Assembly: GCA_004297555.1 (NCBI GenBank) | Contig: SCSV01000218.1 | Coordinates: forward strand, 1-7,044 | DNA from: Salinibacterium sp. | GTDB lineage: Bacteria; Actinomycetota; Actinomycetes; Actinomycetales; Microbacteriaceae | Direction: 5' to 3' | DNA length: 7,044 nucleotides | Shown: positions 1 through 5,924 of the stretch, in pieces | How the letters are laid out: each line of letters opens with the position of its first letter | Position numbering within the stretch: position 1 is the first letter of the stretch | The notes under the pieces: generated by a model | Databases searched by the model: none | Seen by the model: the letters and a program-made list of their open reading frames with translations, nothing else | What the model was told of the DNA's origin: nothing | Position numbers and translations under genes: made by a program

Positions 1-80
1 CGCTCGTCCAGCCGCCACTCGTACTGATTGCTCCTAGCGAGCGGGCCTGACGCCAGGCCCCTCTCGTTGTCGCGCGTACT
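1..80. other. Short stretch without a recognisable gene
   Basis: All three plus-strand frames hit a stop within the first 50 bases (25-27, 35-37 and 48-50). A gene entering from the left could therefore end here, but at most about 15 residues would be visible and I recognise none of them. I see no tRNA end. The only structure is the hairpin at 39-63, listed separately. In mycobacteria the region beyond nei2 leads towards the trigger factor gene tig; whether that holds here cannot be seen. Confidence 0.5.
39..63. terminator. GC hairpin downstream of nei2, probable terminator
   Basis: GGGCCTG (43-49) and CAGGCCC (54-60) form a perfect 7-bp stem with a 4-base loop. GAG (39-41) and CTC (61-63) extend it to 10 bp past a bulged C42. 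It lies about 20 bases beyond the nei2 stop, where the rpiB-nei2 transcript should end. Neither strand has a real U-tract after the stem (plus strand: CTCTCGTTGT), so it is not a canonical intrinsic terminator. Actinobacterial terminators often lack U-tails, and it could also serve a convergent gene ending just left of the window. Confidence 0.45.
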
Positions 81-1052
81 CTAGGCCTGGTCCTTCGGGC
101 AGTAGTACAGCCGCCGCCCGGCCATGGTCTCCATCACGATGAGCGTTCCACACAGGCGGCAGGGTTTGCCGAGCCGGTGGTAGACCCAGTGCCGGTCATC
201 CCGACTCGCGAGCGCAGCGTTGTATTGCTCCTCGCTGAGATCGTCCATCGTCATCATCTGACCGGTTTGCACACCAATGGTGAGCAACTTCTTCCAGTCG
301 CGCCAGAGGGCCCGAACGGTTTGCTCCGACAACGAGCGCCCCGGCGTGTGTGGCTCAAGTTTCGCCCGGAACAACAACTCGGCGCGATACACATTGCCGA
401 TGCCGCTCACGACGGACGGGTCCATCAGCAACAGAGCGATTGGTGTCCTGGATTTGTGAACGTTCGCCACGAACCGGTCCTCGGCCTCTGGCTCGGGATC
501 GACGATGGGGTCTGGCCCGAGCGAATCAACGATCGCCTGAACCTCGTCGGGCCGCAACACCTCGCAGGCGGTCGGGCCGCGCAGATCGGCACACGTCGCA
601 TCCGTCAGAAGACGCACTCGTACTGCCCCCACCGGCTCGGGAGGAAAGGTGGTCACCGGCTCTTCGAGCTTCTCCTGCTCGGCCATACGCAACCGGGTGC
701 GGCGGGGCGCTCCGATGCTGCTGAGCGAATCCTCGTGCGCGCCGACGACGGTGCCGCGCTGGTTAGTCTGGCCGATTCGGCCGTTCGCCGAGGCCATCGT
801 GGCGTCGGCCGTGATGTCGCCCGCGAAATCCCACGCGCCGTACATGCCAAGGTGCACCCGCAGCCAGAGCCCGTTGTCGAACTCGAGGAAGAGCTGCTTG
901 CCGACCGCTTTCGACGCGGTGATGGTGTGGCCGTCCAGCTTCTTGGCCCCCGCGGCGAACCGACCTTGCGGGGAAGACGCGCTGACCTTCTTGCCGACGA
1001 AATGCAGCGCGAACTGCCGCGAGATGCGGTGGACGGAGTGACCCTCAGGCAT
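81..1052 (-). CDS. nei2: Fpg/Nei-family DNA glycosylase/AP lyase, Nei2 type
   Basis: Base-excision repair enzyme that removes oxidised bases and cuts the abasic site; cytosolic. The 323-aa protein begins MPEGHS, giving the catalytic Pro2 (Schiff base once Met is removed) and Glu3. Lys52 matches the conserved Nei/Fpg lysine. The H2TH domain (about 195-270) carries the GIGN signature with Asn220. The C-terminal finger (298-321) has C298, C301 and C318 and the hairpin Arg at 313/314, but the fourth ligand position is Asp321 instead of Cys. Family members are usually about 265-290 aa; the excess maps to a charged insert at about 77-140 between the beta-sandwich strands. An upstream ATG in the same frame gives a 455-aa reading, but its extra residues are antisense to rpiB, and the MPEG start is dictated by chemistry. 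The start overlaps the rpiB stop by 8 bp and has no Shine-Dalgarno, so it probably depends on rpiB translation. Family certain; exact substrate preference inferred. Confidence 0.93.
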   Translation of the reverse strand: MPEGHSVHRISRQFALHFVGKKVSASSPQGRFAAGAKKLDGHTITASKAVGKQLFLEFDNGLWLRVHLGMYGAWDFAGDITADATMASANGRIGQTNQRGTVVGAHEDSLSSIGAPRRTRLRMAEQEKLEEPVTTFPPEPVGAVRVRLLTDATCADLRGPTACEVLRPDEVQAIVDSLGPDPIVDPEPEAEDRFVANVHKSRTPIALLLMDPSVVSGIGNVYRAELLFRAKLEPHTPGRSLSEQTVRALWRDWKKLLTIGVQTGQMMTMDDLSEEQYNAALASRDDRHWVYHRLGKPCRLCGTLIVMETMAGRRLYYCPKDQA

Positions 1053-1533
1053 CGATCGTGTGGCCCGCGATCGAGCCCGTGGTCTCATACTCCGCCAGTT
1101 GCGCGATGCGACGAACATGGCGCTCGTCGCCCGAGAACGGTTCGGCGATGAACAGATCGATGAAGTGCTTCGCCTCCTCCGTCGTGTGCTGGCGCGCTCC
1201 GATCGAGATGACGTTCGCATCGTTGTGCTGTCGCGCGAGCACCGCGGTGTCTTCGCTCCAGACGAGTGCGGACCGTGCGCCGAGCACTTTGTTGGCCGCG
1301 ATCTGCTCGCCGTTGCCCGATCCGCCGAACACAACACCGAGGCACGGGATGCCCGCGGCTTGGTCTGCCACAACGGCGAGCGCCGCGCTGATGCAGAACG
1401 CGGGGTAGTCGTCGAGCGGGTCGTAGGAGGCCGGGCCGTGGTCGACAACCTCGTGCCCCGCCTCGCTCAGGTGCTGCTGCAGTTCTTTGCTGAGCTCAAG
1501 TCCGGCATGATCCGTGGCGATATGGATGCGCAT
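1045..1533 (-). CDS. rpiB: Ribose-5-phosphate isomerase B
   Basis: Interconverts ribose 5-phosphate and ribulose 5-phosphate in the non-oxidative pentose phosphate pathway; cytosolic. The 162-aa product shows the whole LacA/RpiB fold. TDHAG places Asp8 and His9 at the phosphate/substrate site, DDYPAFC lies at 41-47, and the anion-hole loop GGSGNGEQ is at 70-77. Glu76 sits where mycobacterial RpiB has its Glu base and enterobacterial RpiB uses a Cys further upstream, so this is the actinobacterial Glu-type enzyme. His103 matches the ring-opening histidine, and Arg114, Arg138 and Arg142 are candidate phosphate ligands. The ATG lies 6 bases after a TAGACT box with no Shine-Dalgarno, suggesting a leaderless mRNA. 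It is first in a bicistron with nei2 (8-bp overlap, ATGCCTGA) and divergent from pepN. Some family members act on allose 6-phosphate, but the sequence here closely matches the ribose enzymes. Confidence 0.95.
   Translation of the reverse strand: MRIHIATDHAGLELSKELQQHLSEAGHEVVDHGPASYDPLDDYPAFCISAALAVVADQAAGIPCLGVVFGGSGNGEQIAANKVLGARSALVWSEDTAVLARQHNDANVISIGARQHTTEEAKHFIDLFIAEPFSGDERHVRRIAQLAEYETTGSIAGHTIDA
1047..1078 (-). promoter_or_regulatory. mRNA hairpin enclosing the nei2 start codon
   Basis: Read on the minus strand, TCGATCG (1074-1068) and CGATCGA (1058-1052) form a perfect 7-bp stem around a 9-base loop. The last A of the stem is the A of the nei2 ATG. After a one-base bulge (the U of AUG), GGGC (1078-1075) can pair with GCCU (1050-1047), so the start codon is inside the structure. 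All of it lies within the last codons of rpiB. Ribosomes finishing rpiB would open it, which fits strict translational coupling. Its folding and effect are inferred; CGATCG palindromes are frequent in GC-rich DNA. Confidence 0.4.
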
Positions 1534-1539
1534 GCGCCC

Positions 1540-1545
1540 AGTCTA
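1540..1545 (-). promoter_or_regulatory. Probable -10 box of rpiB-nei2 (leaderless)
   Basis: On the minus strand TAGACT fits the actinobacterial TANNNT -10 pattern and ends 6 bases before the rpiB ATG. Transcription would then begin at or next to the A of the start codon. The intervening GGGCGC is not a Shine-Dalgarno sequence, which supports a leaderless mRNA. No convincing -35 is visible 16-18 bases upstream, which is common in this phylum. Confidence 0.5.
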
Positions 1546-1568
1546 GAAGCCGCTGATCCCCGGGCCAT

Positions 1569-1574
1569 TAGGCT
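1569..1574 (+). promoter_or_regulatory. Probable -10 box of pepN
   Basis: TAGGCT in the 79-bp divergent gap fits TANNNT. A start about 7 bases downstream would leave a leader of about 32 bases that carries the pepN Shine-Dalgarno. It faces away from the rpiB -10 box, 24 bp to its left. No clear -35 is seen. Confidence 0.4.
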
Positions 1575-1601
1575 GGCATTCCGACCCCGCCGACGGACCG
1601 C

Positions 1602-1606
1602 AGGAG
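1602..1606 (+). promoter_or_regulatory. Ribosome binding site fixing the GTG start of pepN
   Basis: AGGAG ends 6 bases before the GTG at 1613. It is the best Shine-Dalgarno in the window and decides the start: no in-frame ATG lies nearby, and the N-terminal beta-strand homology begins within about 20 residues. Confidence 0.75.
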
Positions 1607-1612
1607 AGCGCT

Positions 1613-4150
1613 GTGCCAGGAGAGAACCTCACGAGGGCTGAGGCCCAGGAGCGCAAGTCGCTCATCGATGTCAGCTCGTATGAGGTCTCGCTCGACCTGA
1701 CGACTGGCCCGGAGACCTTCGCGACGTCGACCACGGTGCGCTTCGCGGCGACGCCCGGGGCATCCTCGTTCATCGACGCGATCACGAGTGCCGTGCACTC
1801 GGTCACGCTCAATGGCGTCGCGCTCGACCCGGCGGAAGTGAGCGATGGCGTGCGCATCCAGTTGGATGGCCTGGCGGCTGACAACGTTCTGACTGTTGCC
1901 GCCGACGCCGCGTACACGAACACCGGCGAAGGGCTACACCGCTTCGTCGACCCCGTCGATGACGAGGTCTACCTCTATTCACAATTCGAGGTGCCGGACT
2001 CGCGCCGCGTCTTCGCCGTGTTCGAGCAGCCCGACCTCAAGGCGACGTTCCAGTTCACCGTCACGGCCCCTGCCGGGTGGCAGGTGGTGAGCAATTCGCC
2101 GACGCCTGATCCCCTGGTCGACGGGGAACGCGCCACCTGGCGGTTCGCTGCCACGCCTGTGCTCTCCAGCTACGTAACCGCGCTGGTGGCGGGGCCGTAT
2201 GACGTGGTGCGCGACCAGTTGACGTCGAGCGATGGCCGGGTCATCCCGCTCGCCATTTTTGCCCGCAAATCGCTCAACCAGTTCCTCGACGCCGAGTACA
2301 TCTTCGAGAAGACGCGGCAGGGTTTCGAGTTCTACGAGAAGCACTTTCAGTACCCCTACCCGTTCGAGAAGTACGACCAGCTCTTCGTGCCCGAGTTCAA
2401 TGCCGGGGCGATGGAGAATGCCGGTGCAGTGACCTTCACCGAGACCTACGTCTTCCGCTCGAAGGTGACGGATGCCGTGCGCGAGCGCCGCGTCGTGACG
2501 ATCTTGCACGAGCTCGCACACATGTGGTTCGGCGACCTGGTCACGATGAAGTGGTGGAACGACCTGTGGCTCAACGAGAGTTTCGCCGAGTGGGCGTCGA
2601 CGCTCGCCACCGCCGAGGCGACCGAATGGCACGAGGCGTGGACGACGTTCCAGGCGATGGAGAAGAGCTGGGCCTACAAGCAAGACCAGCTGCCCTCGAC
2701 CCACCCCGTGGTTGCCACGATCAACGACCTCGAAGACGTGCAGGTCAACTTCGACGGCATCACCTATGCCAAAGGCGCCTCGGTGCTCAAGCAACTCGTC
2801 GCCTGGGTGGGCCTGGATGCGTTCATGGCCGGGGTTGCTGCCTACTTCGACAAACATCAGTTCGGCAACACTGAGCTGAGCGATCTGCTCACCGAACTCG
2901 AGGCCACGAGCGGCCGCGACCTCGCCTCGTGGAGCAAACTCTGGCTCGAGACCGCGGGCGTGAACACCCTCCGGCCGGAGATCACCGTGGACGACGACGG
3001 CACGATCGCGGGCTTCGCGGTGCTTCAAGAAGCCGAGCAGGAGCATCCCACGATTCGGCCGCATCGCCTCGCGATCGGCTTCTACAACGTTCGCAGCGGC
3101 AAACTGCGCCGCGATCACCGCGTCGAGATCGACGTCGACGGCCCGCGCACTGACGTCGCCGAACTCGTGGGACTCGACCGGCCTGATCTGGTGCTCGTCA
3201 ACGATGAGGACCTCACCTACGCGAAGATCCGGCTCGACGAGCACTCGCTCGTTATCGCCATGGAGCACCTCGACGACATTGATGACCCGCTAGCGCGGTC
3301 GATCGTGTGGGGCGCGGCGTGGGATGCGACGCGCGACGCCGAGATTGCGGCCTCCGACTACGTGCGGCTCGTGCTCGGCAACATCGCGGCTGAGACCGAG
3401 TCGACCACGATTCGCAGCACCCTCTCACAACTCTCTTTGGTCGCCAAGCAGTACGTGGATCCTGCGGGCCGGGCTCAGACCATCGAGCTGGTCGGCGACG
3501 AGCTGTGGCAACTCTCCCTCGGTGCGGACTCGGGTTCCGACGCGCAGTTCCAGTTCGTGAAATTCTTCGCGCACCTCGCCTCGACCCCTTCGCATGTCGC
3601 GACCCTCAACGGCTTGCTCGACGGCTCAATCGGCCTCAAGGGTTTGGAGATCGACACCGACCTTCGCTGGGAACTGCTCGAAGGCCTTGCTCTAAACGGG
3701 GCGACGACCGAGGCCGCTGTGGATGCGGCGCTCGCCAACGACAACACGGCGAACGGTCAGCAGGCTGCGGCCCGAGCGCGCGCCACGTTCCCGCGCCTGA
3801 AGCGACAGGCGTTCGATTCACTCATCGGCGATGGCACTCTGCCCAATGCGATCGTGCGCAACGTCACGATGGGCTACTTGCACGTCAACGATCCTTCGAG
3901 CCTGGATGTCCTCGTCGAGCCGTACTTCGCGGCAATCAACGACGTCTGGGCTCACCGCAGCTACAAGATCGCTGAGTACATCGTGCCGGGCCTGTATCCG
4001 GCACCACTCGCATCCGCCTCTCTTGCAGATGCCACGCGATCCTGGCTCGACGCCAACGCCGCGGCACCCGCTGCTCTACGACGCATGGTGATCGAGAACC
4101 TCGCGGGTGTGGAGCGAGCGCTCAAGGCGCAGGCGCGCGATCGGGGCTAG
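1613..4150 (+). CDS. pepN: Aminopeptidase N, M1 zinc metallopeptidase
   Basis: Removes N-terminal residues from peptides in the last steps of cytosolic protein turnover; no signal peptide or membrane segment. The 845-aa length is normal for the actinobacterial (Streptomyces lividans-type) PepN group. The N-terminal beta domain covers about 1-200. The catalytic domain carries the exopeptidase motif GAMEN at 265-269 (Glu268 binds the free amino terminus). The zinc motif is HELAH at 299-303, with Glu300 as catalytic base and His299/His303 as ligands; the third ligand Glu322 in NESFAEW gives exact HExxH-x18-E spacing. Tyr385 in ITYAKG is the transition-state tyrosine. An ERAP1-like helical C-terminal domain fills about 510-840. 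The start is GTG with AGGAG 6 bases upstream. It has its own divergent promoter and may read through into the mscS-like gene 31 bp downstream, as I see no terminator between them. All key residues are present, so it is presumably active. Confidence 0.97.
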   Translation: MPGENLTRAEAQERKSLIDVSSYEVSLDLTTGPETFATSTTVRFAATPGASSFIDAITSAVHSVTLNGVALDPAEVSDGVRIQLDGLAADNVLTVAADAAYTNTGEGLHRFVDPVDDEVYLYSQFEVPDSRRVFAVFEQPDLKATFQFTVTAPAGWQVVSNSPTPDPLVDGERATWRFAATPVLSSYVTALVAGPYDVVRDQLTSSDGRVIPLAIFARKSLNQFLDAEYIFEKTRQGFEFYEKHFQYPYPFEKYDQLFVPEFNAGAMENAGAVTFTETYVFRSKVTDAVRERRVVTILHELAHMWFGDLVTMKWWNDLWLNESFAEWASTLATAEATEWHEAWTTFQAMEKSWAYKQDQLPSTHPVVATINDLEDVQVNFDGITYAKGASVLKQLVAWVGLDAFMAGVAAYFDKHQFGNTELSDLLTELEATSGRDLASWSKLWLETAGVNTLRPEITVDDDGTIAGFAVLQEAEQEHPTIRPHRLAIGFYNVRSGKLRRDHRVEIDVDGPRTDVAELVGLDRPDLVLVNDEDLTYAKIRLDEHSLVIAMEHLDDIDDPLARSIVWGAAWDATRDAEIAASDYVRLVLGNIAAETESTTIRSTLSQLSLVAKQYVDPAGRAQTIELVGDELWQLSLGADSGSDAQFQFVKFFAHLASTPSHVATLNGLLDGSIGLKGLEIDTDLRWELLEGLALNGATTEAAVDAALANDNTANGQQAAARARATFPRLKRQAFDSLIGDGTLPNAIVRNVTMGYLHVNDPSSLDVLVEPYFAAINDVWAHRSYKIAEYIVPGLYPAPLASASLADATRSWLDANAAAPAALRRMVIENLAGVERALKAQARDRG

Positions 4151-4166
4151 CACGAGTTCGCGAGTC

Positions 4167-4172
4167 TAGGCT
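4167..4172 (+). promoter_or_regulatory. Possible internal -10 box before the mscS-like gene
   Basis: TAGGCT, the same hexamer as before pepN, lies in the 31-bp gap and ends 9 bases before the ATG at 4182. Transcription would start 0-3 bases from the ATG, a nearly leaderless mRNA. GAAGGG (4174-4179) resembles a Shine-Dalgarno but is only 2 bases from the ATG, too close to work well. The mscS-glbO pair could therefore be expressed independently of pepN. Confidence 0.35.
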
Positions 4173-4181
4173 TGAAGGGCT

Positions 4182-4808
4182 ATGGACTGGAATGCCTTTT
4201 GGCTGATACTCGCGCCCTACTCGACCCTGATCACCGTGGTCGGGGTGATCGTCGGTGCGATCCTGTTCCGGGCCATCCTGCTCGCAGTGATTCGGCGCGT
4301 CGTTGAGCGCATTGTCAACGGAGCGACGCGAATTCAATCGGCGGATGCCCCAGCTGCACCTACCTCGCCGCTCGCCACCGCTCGAGTCGTACAGCGCACG
4401 CGCACCCTCGGTAGCGTTCTCAGCAACACACTCACCGCCGCGATCATCATCGTTGCAGTGCTTTTGATGTTCAACGAGCTCGTGCCCAATGCGACCGGTG
4501 CCTTCGCCCTGATCACGGCCGCAGTCGGCGCCGGCCTTGGCTTCGGCGCTCAGAACGTCGTCAAAGACGTGCTCAACGGATTGTTCATGGTCGCCGAAGA
4601 CCAGCTCGGCGTCGGTGACGTTGTCGACCTCGGGTTCGCTACCGGAACCGTCGAAGCGGTCGGCATTCAAGTGACGCGCCTTCGCGACGACGAGGGCACG
4701 CTGTGGTTCGTGCGAAATGGCGAGATTCTGCGCATCGGCAATCGCTCGCAAGGCGCGCCCAGCCCGAAACCGCGCGGTCGCACACGGAGCAACGAGGCCA
4801 AGCCATGA
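4182..4808 (+). CDS. Small MscS-family mechanosensitive channel
   Basis: Predicted inner-membrane channel that would open under membrane tension to release solutes after osmotic downshock. The 208-aa product has three hydrophobic segments: about 14-37, 80-100 and the pore-lining TM3 at about 106-137, where the Gly/Ala-rich GAGLGFGAQNVV is typical of MscS. The beta domain follows: GVGDVV (143-148), GTVEAVG (155-161), TLWFVRNGEI (173-182) and GNRSQG (186-191), matching the usual IPNG-x-I...N-x-S region. After that only a basic, Pro-rich tail of about 17 residues remains, so the alpha/beta cage of E. coli MscS (286 aa) is absent. The last codons overlap glbO as ATGA. It follows pepN by 31 bp. 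The family is clear from TM3 and the beta domain; gating and conductance are inferred. Because the natural tail ends in a stop shared with a coupled gene, a frameshift is unlikely. Confidence 0.85.
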   Translation: MDWNAFWLILAPYSTLITVVGVIVGAILFRAILLAVIRRVVERIVNGATRIQSADAPAAPTSPLATARVVQRTRTLGSVLSNTLTAAIIIVAVLLMFNELVPNATGAFALITAAVGAGLGFGAQNVVKDVLNGLFMVAEDQLGVGDVVDLGFATGTVEAVGIQVTRLRDDEGTLWFVRNGEILRIGNRSQGAPSPKPRGRTRSNEAKP

Positions 4809-5242
4809 GCGGGCACGAACCGAACCCGGTAACCCTGCGGCTCAGCGCCGGAGGCGAAGCCGCACAGGGTAACTTCTGGGAAGAGATCGGCGGGCGCGCG
4901 ACCTTCGAGAAGCTCGTGCGGGCGTTCTACGAGGGCATCAAAACCGATGAAGTGCTGCTCCCCCTGTATCCAGAAGAAGACCTTGAGGGCGCCATCCAGC
5001 GCCTCACCGGGTTTCTCGAGCAGTACTGGGGCGGGCCGGTCACCTACAGCGAGGAGCGCGGCCACCCGCGATTGCGCATCCGCCACCAGCCGTTCAAGGT
5101 CAACCCCGACGCGCGCGACCGCTGGCTCAAGCACATGCGCGCCGCGCTCGACACCCTCGAGCTTTCGCCGCTTCAGGATGCGACGCTCTGGGCCTATCTG
5201 GACCGCGCCGCCCACGCAATGGTGAACACCTTCGACGAGTGA
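4805..5242 (+). CDS. glbO: Group II truncated haemoglobin (trHbO)
   Basis: Haem protein of the 2-on-2 globin fold, thought to serve in oxygen, NO or peroxide chemistry; cytosolic, though the mycobacterial homologue is reported to be membrane-associated. The 145-aa protein closely follows Mycobacterium tuberculosis GlbO, with stretches such as FLEQYWGGP and RGHPRLR. Key residues all sit at a constant +19 offset: Tyr42 (B10), Tyr55 (CD1), the proximal His94 (F8) and Trp107 (G8), the hallmark of group II. About 19 extra residues precede the first helix. The frame is open upstream to another ATG at 4703, but that lies deep inside the mscS-like gene. The ATG at 4805 forms an ATGA overlap with the mscS stop and has GAGG (4794-4797) 7 bases upstream. 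Coupling to a membrane channel gene is the notable context. Confidence 0.95.
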   Translation: MSGHEPNPVTLRLSAGGEAAQGNFWEEIGGRATFEKLVRAFYEGIKTDEVLLPLYPEEDLEGAIQRLTGFLEQYWGGPVTYSEERGHPRLRIRHQPFKVNPDARDRWLKHMRAALDTLELSPLQDATLWAYLDRAAHAMVNTFDE

Positions 5243-5262
5243 GTTAGGTGGTCACGCGCCGA

Positions 5263-5268
5263 TAGGAT
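5263..5268 (+). promoter_or_regulatory. Probable -10 box of the DUF2510 gene
   Basis: TAGGAT fits TANNNT in the 64-bp gap after glbO. It implies a start near 5275 and a leader of about 32 bases containing the AAAGGA binding site. No good -35 is visible at 16-18 bases. I see no terminator after glbO, so read-through is also possible. Confidence 0.4.
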
Positions 5269-5294
5269 CGTGGCATCCCGAACCCGGCCGGTCG

Positions 5295-5300
5295 AAAGGA
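5295..5300 (+). promoter_or_regulatory. Ribosome binding site fixing the GTG start of the DUF2510 gene
   Basis: AAAGGA ends 6 bases before the GTG at 5307. No ATG lies near, and the DUF2510 motif begins 10 residues later, so this GTG is well supported. Confidence 0.65.
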
Positions 5301-5306
5301 CCCGAC

Positions 5307-5924
5307 GTGACCAACGCCACCACCCCCTCCGTTCCACCCGGCTGGTACCTCGACCCTGCGGGCAGCCAGCGCAATCGCTGGTGGGACGGCTTCAACTGGA
5401 CCGACCATTTTCAGGATTCGTATTCGGTCACCGAAGTGCTCAAGGCGCCCGAGGGCACCAAAGTCGGCACGGCGTGGATCTGGATTATCGCACTGGCACC
5501 GCTGGTCTCGATGTTGTCGCTGCTACTCGTTGACTGGGGGTCCTATTTCAACGGCTTGATGGCCGATCCATCGAGTTCGATGCGAGCTGAGATGGCCTTC
5601 CTGACGTCCCCTGGATACTTGACCGCCGTTTTGGGCGGATGGGCACTCTGGGGCCTGACCATCTGGTTCGCCTACCTCGACTGGCGAGCGCTGAAACTTG
5701 CGGGAGTTCCGCGACCGTTCCACTTCGCATGGGTCATCCTGGCAAATTCGGTTTACGTCATCGGGCGAGCCGTGGTCGCCAACCGCAGAACGGGCCGCGG
5801 CCTAGGCATGATGTGGGTTGCCATCGCAGTCATAGTCACGATCTTCATCTTTGAATTCGTCTGGGTGGGCTGGATGATGACCGAGATGATGAGCTCGTTC
5901 TCGCAGAACTACTCGAGCTACTAG
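5307..5924 (+). CDS. DUF2510 domain membrane protein, function unknown
   Basis: A 205-aa protein that starts with a DUF2510 motif (about 10-34: PPGWYLDP then RWWDGFNWT), a short Trp-rich module common at the N-termini of actinobacterial membrane proteins. Four hydrophobic segments follow at about 55-76, 104-124, 138-158 and 167-191. Between the second and fourth, DWRALKLAGVPRPFHFAWV and GRAVVANRRTGRGLG resemble a recurring region of such proteins: a basic turn between membrane helices. With no signal peptide the DUF2510 part is probably cytosolic, which with four helices places the Met-rich C-terminus inside too. No catalytic motif is visible and no function can be assigned. Start: GTG with AAAGGA 6 bases upstream; its own -10 candidate lies at 5263. 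Its TAG stop shares CTAG with the stop of the convergent gene. Confidence 0.85.
   Translation: MTNATTPSVPPGWYLDPAGSQRNRWWDGFNWTDHFQDSYSVTEVLKAPEGTKVGTAWIWIIALAPLVSMLSLLLVDWGSYFNGLMADPSSSMRAEMAFLTSPGYLTAVLGGWALWGLTIWFAYLDWRALKLAGVPRPFHFAWVILANSVYVIGRAVVANRRTGRGLGMMWVAIAVIVTIFIFEFVWVGWMMTEMMSSFSQNYSSY

Noticed and set aside
177..1151. 324-aa plus-strand open frame over nei2 and rpiB
   Set aside because: Antisense shadow of two well-supported genes; no recognisable domain.
1053..1448. N-terminal extension of the nei2 reading frame from an ATG at 1448
   Set aside because: The added residues are antisense to rpiB codons and of low complexity (Ser/Arg/Thr). The enzyme needs Pro as residue 2, which only the start at 1052 gives.
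1979..3268. 429-aa open frame on the minus strand inside pepN
   Set aside because: It mirrors the pepN codons (its GC-rich third positions keep the opposite frame open). The composition is unlike a real protein, and pepN has all catalytic motifs in the other strand.
4703..4804. Upstream in-frame ATG for glbO adding 34 residues
   Set aside because: It lies inside the mscS-like beta domain. The ATG at 4805 has a spaced GAGG and the ATGA overlap, and already exceeds the mycobacterial protein by about 19 residues.
4122..5215. Two minus-strand frames opposite the mscS-like and glbO genes
   Set aside because: Charged, motif-free translations opposite genes with clear family signatures.
5284..5302. 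CCGGCCGG palindrome and a GGTC-GAAAG-GACC mini-hairpin over the DUF2510 ribosome binding site
   Set aside because: Only 4 bp of stem and a short palindrome, expected by chance in GC-rich DNA; no sign of a riboswitch or operator.
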